From JAFGKK01 sp964521085 (GTDB lineage Bacteria > Chloroflexota > Anaerolineae > Anaerolineales > RBG-16-64-43), in NCBI GenBank assembly GCA_964521085.1, contig CAZFPL010000009.1:1-64000 (forward strand): DNA of 64,000 bases. The letters run 5' to 3'. The stretch's first letter is position 1. Every line of letters starts with the position of its first letter. The notes under the pieces were generated by a model. The model was not told the DNA's origin and did not search any database. It saw only the letters and a program-made list of their open reading frames with translations. The translations under genes and the position numbers were made by a program. Positions 59,626-64,000 of the stretch are shown here, piece by piece.

Positions 59626-61049
59626 ACGCGCCGCTTCTCTTTATGCTCGTTCCCGTCGCGGCCGCCGCTTTGGCATTTTTTCTCTTTCCGCTTCGACCCC
59701 GGTCGGTTATTTTTTTCTCCACCATTCTTACTGCCGGCATGGCCTGGTTCGCCTCCGTAATTCCTTTAAATGCCCCTTTGACGATCGTTAATTTCGCCAT
59801 TGCGGTGGATGGTTCCTTTTCCCTGCTCGGCCGGCAACTTATATTCGATCCCAACATGCGGTCGGCCGTGGTCTTCCTCTTTATCAGCAGCGCCGCGCTT
59901 TTTGGAGGAAGCCTGGCCATCCCTCCCAACCGGATCCTGCTTCCGGTGGGGTTCATCGTCCTTAGTTTGTTTTCGGGTTCCTTGTTTGTCCAACCCTTCC
60001 TTTATGCGGCGTTTTTCCTTTTCCTTTCCGTTCTCTTTCTCTCCCTTTTATTGTCCGATTCGTCGCATCCCATTCCGCGCGGCGCCGTCCGTTGGATTTC
60101 CTATTCCGCGCTTGGCATGCTTTTCCTGCTGCTTGCCGGATCGGAACTTTCCATTCTCGACAATCTGCCCTCGGAGGCTTCTGACCTTCAATCCCTCCTG
60201 TTTCTTCTTTGCCTCGGCTTCGGGCTTCTGATCTCCTTTCCGCCCTTTCACTTCTGGCTGCCCGACGTGGTTGATGATTCATCCCCGTACAGCGTTTCCA
60301 TGATCCTCTCCCTCTACATCGGTGCGGTGGTTTTCTTTCTGTTGCGTTTTATGGATGGATTCTCCTGGCTGCGCCTGGCTCCGGAGATTTACCTTATTCT
60401 TCAAGTCGGCGGGGTGGGGATGTGTTTGGTGGGCGCCTTCTTTTCGGTGTTTCAAGACCGGTTCGGCCGTTGCATCGGATACCTTTCGCTGTGCAACTTG
60501 GGCGCCATTCTTCTTAGCCTCTCGGTTTCCGGTCCGATCAGTGCGCAGACAACAATGGTTCTGCTCGCGGCCCGTGGTTTTTCTCTCCTTGTGTGGGGCG
60601 TTTCCTTCCACGCCCTTCGTCCCAAACAAGCCGGCGACCGTCTCGAGGATCTGCGCGGCGTTGCTTCCTCCCGTCCGCTTGCCTTTTCGGCTGCGGTTCT
60701 TTCCGGCTTATCTCTGGTTGGCACTCCCGGGTTGATTTCTTTTCCGCCCCTTTGGGTTCTGCTTCAATCCTTCCTCACGCGTCCCAGTACTGGTTTCCCC
60801 AGCCAGCTCCTTCCGCTGTCTCTTTTACTCTCTCTCGCAGCCGGCACTCTTTCCATGTTTCGTTTTGCCCGCCCTATGCTGCACTATTCCGTTGTAAAAC
60901 CATTGTCCATGGAGAAAAGCCGCTTATTGCGTCTGTTTTTTTTCACCGCGATCTCTCTTTTATTCCTCTTAGGGCTCTTTCCTCAGTTGTATCTACCCTG
61001 GGTGGCAAAGTCTGCAAATGCTTTTGTGAATATCATGGGGACCCTATAA
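59622..61049 (+). CDS. Complex I/hydrogenase-4-like membrane subunit (NuoN/HyfF type), member 2
   Basis: A 475-residue protein with about 13 helices. The conserved 'FPPFHFWLPDVVDDSSPYSV' is the PFHxWLP motif of proton-antiporter-like subunits, and 'GRCIGYLSLCNLGAILLSL' matches the following helix. The gene ends 45 bases before the trio/box unwinding element of oriC. No hydrogenase, NADH or quinone-site subunit is encoded nearby, so its partner complex is unknown. Confidence 0.78.
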   Translation: MNAPLLFMLVPVAAAALAFFLFPLRPRSVIFFSTILTAGMAWFASVIPLNAPLTIVNFAIAVDGSFSLLGRQLIFDPNMRSAVVFLFISSAALFGGSLAIPPNRILLPVGFIVLSLFSGSLFVQPFLYAAFFLFLSVLFLSLLLSDSSHPIPRGAVRWISYSALGMLFLLLAGSELSILDNLPSEASDLQSLLFLLCLGFGLLISFPPFHFWLPDVVDDSSPYSVSMILSLYIGAVVFFLLRFMDGFSWLRLAPEIYLILQVGGVGMCLVGAFFSVFQDRFGRCIGYLSLCNLGAILLSLSVSGPISAQTTMVLLAARGFSLLVWGVSFHALRPKQAGDRLEDLRGVASSRPLAFSAAVLSGLSLVGTPGLISFPPLWVLLQSFLTRPSTGFPSQLLPLSLLLSLAAGTLSMFRFARPMLHYSVVKPLSMEKSRLLRLFFFTAISLLFLLGLFPQLYLPWVAKSANAFVNIMGTL

Positions 61050-61446
61050 CACAACATAGAAAAAATTTATTTGTTAGTAGTAGTCGTAGTCCCTGTGGAT
61101 AAGGAAATTATCAATTTATACAGGGGAATCTTCCGAACGGTGAAAGACAACTCCTGGATAGGTTGTGGAGGGAAAAAGAGGGACGAAAGCGCGCCGAACC
61201 ATCAAGAACGGGCGTTCCCTAGAAAACAAGCCAGATTCATCCTAATAGCCGAAAACTCCTAATTCCTCTCCCCAAAATCGTCTGCTTATCCACAGATTCA
61301 TGCCATTTATCCACATCCCGGAGCTCACAAGTCCTCCACAAGGTCCGTTTACAACAATAGATTTCCGGGATTGTTTTTCGCAGCAGAACAATTGTTCTTG
61401 GGGGCCTATCACCGTTTTTTCCACACAAAAAAGGCTCTTTTCCACA
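61044..61446. other. Chromosomal replication origin oriC
   Basis: Five DnaA boxes lie here: TGTGGATAA at 61094-61102 (minus orientation), TTATCCACA at 61286-61294 and 61307-61315, and TTTTCCACA at 61417-61425 and 61438-61446. Next to the first box come a GC spacer (CCC) and a run of DnaA-trios, read on the plus strand as TAGTAGTAGTCGTAG (61075-61089), then an A/T-rich stretch to about 61044. This order of box, GC patch, trios and A/T-rich region is the basal unwinding element known from Bacillus subtilis. dnaA lies 200 bases further on. Confidence 0.9.
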
Positions 61447-61599
61447 TAAACGTACCGGTCGTTTTCATAATTCCGGTTTTAAGTTCAGAACGGAAAAAAA
61501 CCGATGGCAACCAATCACTTGATAAAGAGTTAGCACGAATGCGAACAACTAATTCTCATGGAAGGGCACGCAAGTGAATCTATTGGCTGGATTATGGAA

Positions 61600-61636
61600 A
61601 AAAACATCGAACCCCATTGTGGGGTTCGATGTTTTT
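61600..61636. terminator. Terminator of dnaA
   Basis: A perfect 16-base stem (61600-61615 and 61621-61636) with T-runs on both strands, between oriC and the dnaA stop. It would stop dnaA transcripts before they enter the origin. Confidence 0.9.
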
Positions 61637-61662
61637 CAATAGACAATGAAGAGCCTGCTTCT

Positions 61663-63030
<1,368 letters not shown>

Positions 63031-63119
63031 TTCATCAGGCTCCATCGTCGAAAGGATTTTATTTATTGTTGAGATCGCGAAATGGTGATGCAGTGCTTTG
63101 GAGAAAGAAACTGAATTGC

Positions 63120-63148
63120 ATTCTAGCAGACTTGCAGCCCAATGACAA
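63120..63148 (-). promoter_or_regulatory. dnaA promoter
   Basis: On the minus strand TTGTCA (plus 63143-63148) and TAGAAT (plus 63120-63125) are 17 bases apart. A near-consensus DnaA box lies 24 bases upstream, so autoregulation is plausible. Confidence 0.75.
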
Positions 63149-63443
63149 CGAATCGCATGCCCAAAAAACCTGTTTCCACAAACCTTTAAGGTACGATTCT
63201 CTTAAACAGATGGCGCGAAAATGGAACGTTTGAAATATAAAAACAATTGAACAACGCTTGAAAAACACGCCAGAGGAAGGGGTATTAGTACGGAAGAAGC
63301 CAAATCTAAGGGTGGCAGGGGAAAAATCCGGGACATATTAAAAAATTGACGCGGGGGAATCCATTTTTTACGATAAAAAATTGGTGTTATCCCGCATTAT
63401 CCACAGGATGGACGGTACAAACGGATAAATTGAATCGGTGCGG

Positions 63444-63449
63444 TATAAT
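63444..63449 (+). promoter_or_regulatory. gatC -10 box (leaderless mRNA candidate)
   Basis: TATAAT at 63444-63449 ends six bases before the gatC ATG, so transcription would begin at the start codon itself. No ribosome site is present. Confidence 0.6.
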
Positions 63450-63455
63450 CCCGCC

Positions 63456-63743
63456 ATGCCACTGACACAAAAGGAAGTCGAACATATCGCGATGTTGGCT
63501 CATCTCCAACTGGGCGAGCAGGAATTGGAGAAATACCGCCAACAATTGACCAGCATACTGGATTATGCGGATCGATTACGTCGGGTGGATACTGCTTCCA
63601 TCTCTCCCACAACGACAGTCCTCCCTTTGCGATCAGTGCTACGGGATGATGCGGTTAACCCTTCCCTCGATCGGAACGATGTCCTCGCCAATGCGCCGGA
63701 ACAAGACCGGCACATGTTCCGAATTCCTCCTGTTTTTGAATAA
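63456..63743 (+). CDS. gatC: Asp-tRNA(Asn)/Glu-tRNA(Gln) amidotransferase subunit C
   Basis: A 95-residue subunit that stabilises GatA in the GatCAB complex, which makes Gln- and Asn-tRNA. The family pattern is 'VEHIAMLAHLQLGEQELEKY' and 'LTSILDYADRLRRVDT', with the C-terminal 'LRDDAVNPSLDRNDVLANAP'. gatA follows 14 bases later. Confidence 0.95.
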   Translation: MPLTQKEVEHIAMLAHLQLGEQELEKYRQQLTSILDYADRLRRVDTASISPTTTVLPLRSVLRDDAVNPSLDRNDVLANAPEQDRHMFRIPPVFE

Positions 63744-63757
63744 ACCGGTGACTCTTA

Positions 63758-64000
63758 ATGGATCCTCTTGATCTCTCTCTGAGTAAGGCGGCGGAGTCTC
63801 TCCGGGATGGGACCCTCAGCAGCACGGTGCTTGTGGATGCGTACCGGAGCCGGGCGGAAAAATTCAATTCCAAAATCCACGCCTATCTCCAAATTGCGGG
63901 TGAAGAAGTGGCGGACGCCGCCCGGCAGGCGGATGAACAGTGGGCCGCGTTCCGCCGGGGAGGAAATCCGCCCGGCGTCTTGACCGGAATCCCTCTTGCC
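63758..64000 (+). CDS. gatA: Asp-tRNA(Asn)/Glu-tRNA(Gln) amidotransferase subunit A (partial)
   Basis: The first 81 residues of the amidase subunit are present; the gene runs off the right edge. It begins 'MDPLDLSLSKAAESLRDGTL', continues with 'AYRSRAEKFNSKIHAYLQIA' and reaches the amidase 'GVLTGIPLA' segment just before the catalytic Lys expected in this family. The position after gatC supports the call. The catalytic Ser-Ser-Lys triad lies outside the window. Confidence 0.9.
   Translation, partial: MDPLDLSLSKAAESLRDGTLSSTVLVDAYRSRAEKFNSKIHAYLQIAGEEVADAARQADEQWAAFRRGGNPPGVLTGIPLA

Larger units (their letters stand above)
63031..63455. other. dnaA-gatC divergent intergenic region
   Basis: This 425-base A/T-rich region holds the dnaA promoter (63120-63148), a near-consensus DnaA box GTTTCCACA at 63172-63180 just upstream of it, one perfect DnaA box TTATCCACA at 63397-63405, and the gatC -10 box at 63444-63449. 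No gene is seen. Confidence 0.7.

Noticed and set aside
61371..61577. Short open frames inside the origin region
   Set aside because: They overlap DnaA boxes, have no ribosome site and no family match.

Overview
This window looks like chromosomal DNA of a Chloroflexota bacterium, most likely of class Anaerolineae. The inference rests on several things seen together: lipoproteins with Pro/Thr-rich 'TPT'-type linkers, an AAA-R3H ATPase of the Ycf45/SpoIIIAA kind, an FMN riboswitch in front of a RibXY-type riboflavin importer as known from Chloroflexus, PdxS/PdxT vitamin B6 synthesis, SpoVS in a setting without sporulation genes, and families of large membrane proteins of unknown role. No ribosomal RNA, CRISPR array, insertion sequence or phage gene was seen. 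The content is that of a stable origin-proximal housekeeping region.

Left part (1-28 kb), mostly minus strand: murJ with a C39-like peptidase; an operon GNAT-surE-proC-AAC(3)-like; lipA on the plus strand; an operon of three paralogous membrane proteins, a winged-helix regulator and an ABC-2 exporter (7.4-11.9 kb); two paralogous lipoproteins; spoVS; holB; an HU-like gene; holA; a solute-binding protein coupled to a peptidase MA-like membrane protein; clpC; and a group of large membrane proteins around a DUF3597 gene.

Middle part (28-42 kb), minus strand: guaA and xpt, one tRNA-Arg(CCU), the riboflavin importer ribX-ribY-ATPase under an FMN riboswitch with an intrinsic terminator, then a long run from a PIN/TRAM membrane protein through cysS, rlmB, a membrane-anchored Cas4-like nuclease, nadK, a zinc-ribbon membrane protein, a DUF3592 protein and recN. 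The PIN/TRAM gene has a good promoter and a terminator-like hairpin in its leader.

Right part (42-64 kb), mostly plus strand: a class A beta-lactamase-like protein, a perfect parS site, a methyltransferase, an MGDG-synthase-like glycosyltransferase, the operon pdxS-GNAT-pdxT-tandem GNAT-like-AAA/R3H-tmk, then gmk, a rhomboid protease, uvrA, a short structured RNA or leader in front of a SWIM zinc-finger protein, and three membrane subunits resembling complex I or hydrogenase-4 proteins. These are followed by the replication origin (DnaA boxes, DnaA-trios and an AT-rich unwinding region), dnaA on the minus strand, and the divergent gatC-gatA, where gatA runs off the end.

The strongest non-coding results are oriC at about 61.04-61.45 kb, parS at 43.9 kb, the FMN riboswitch at 33.6-33.8 kb and the leader RNA at 56.87-56.97 kb. 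The best candidates for undescribed biology are the three-paralog membrane/ABC operon, the SWIM leader RNA, the attenuator-like leader of the PIN/TRAM gene and the orphan complex-I-like membrane trio.
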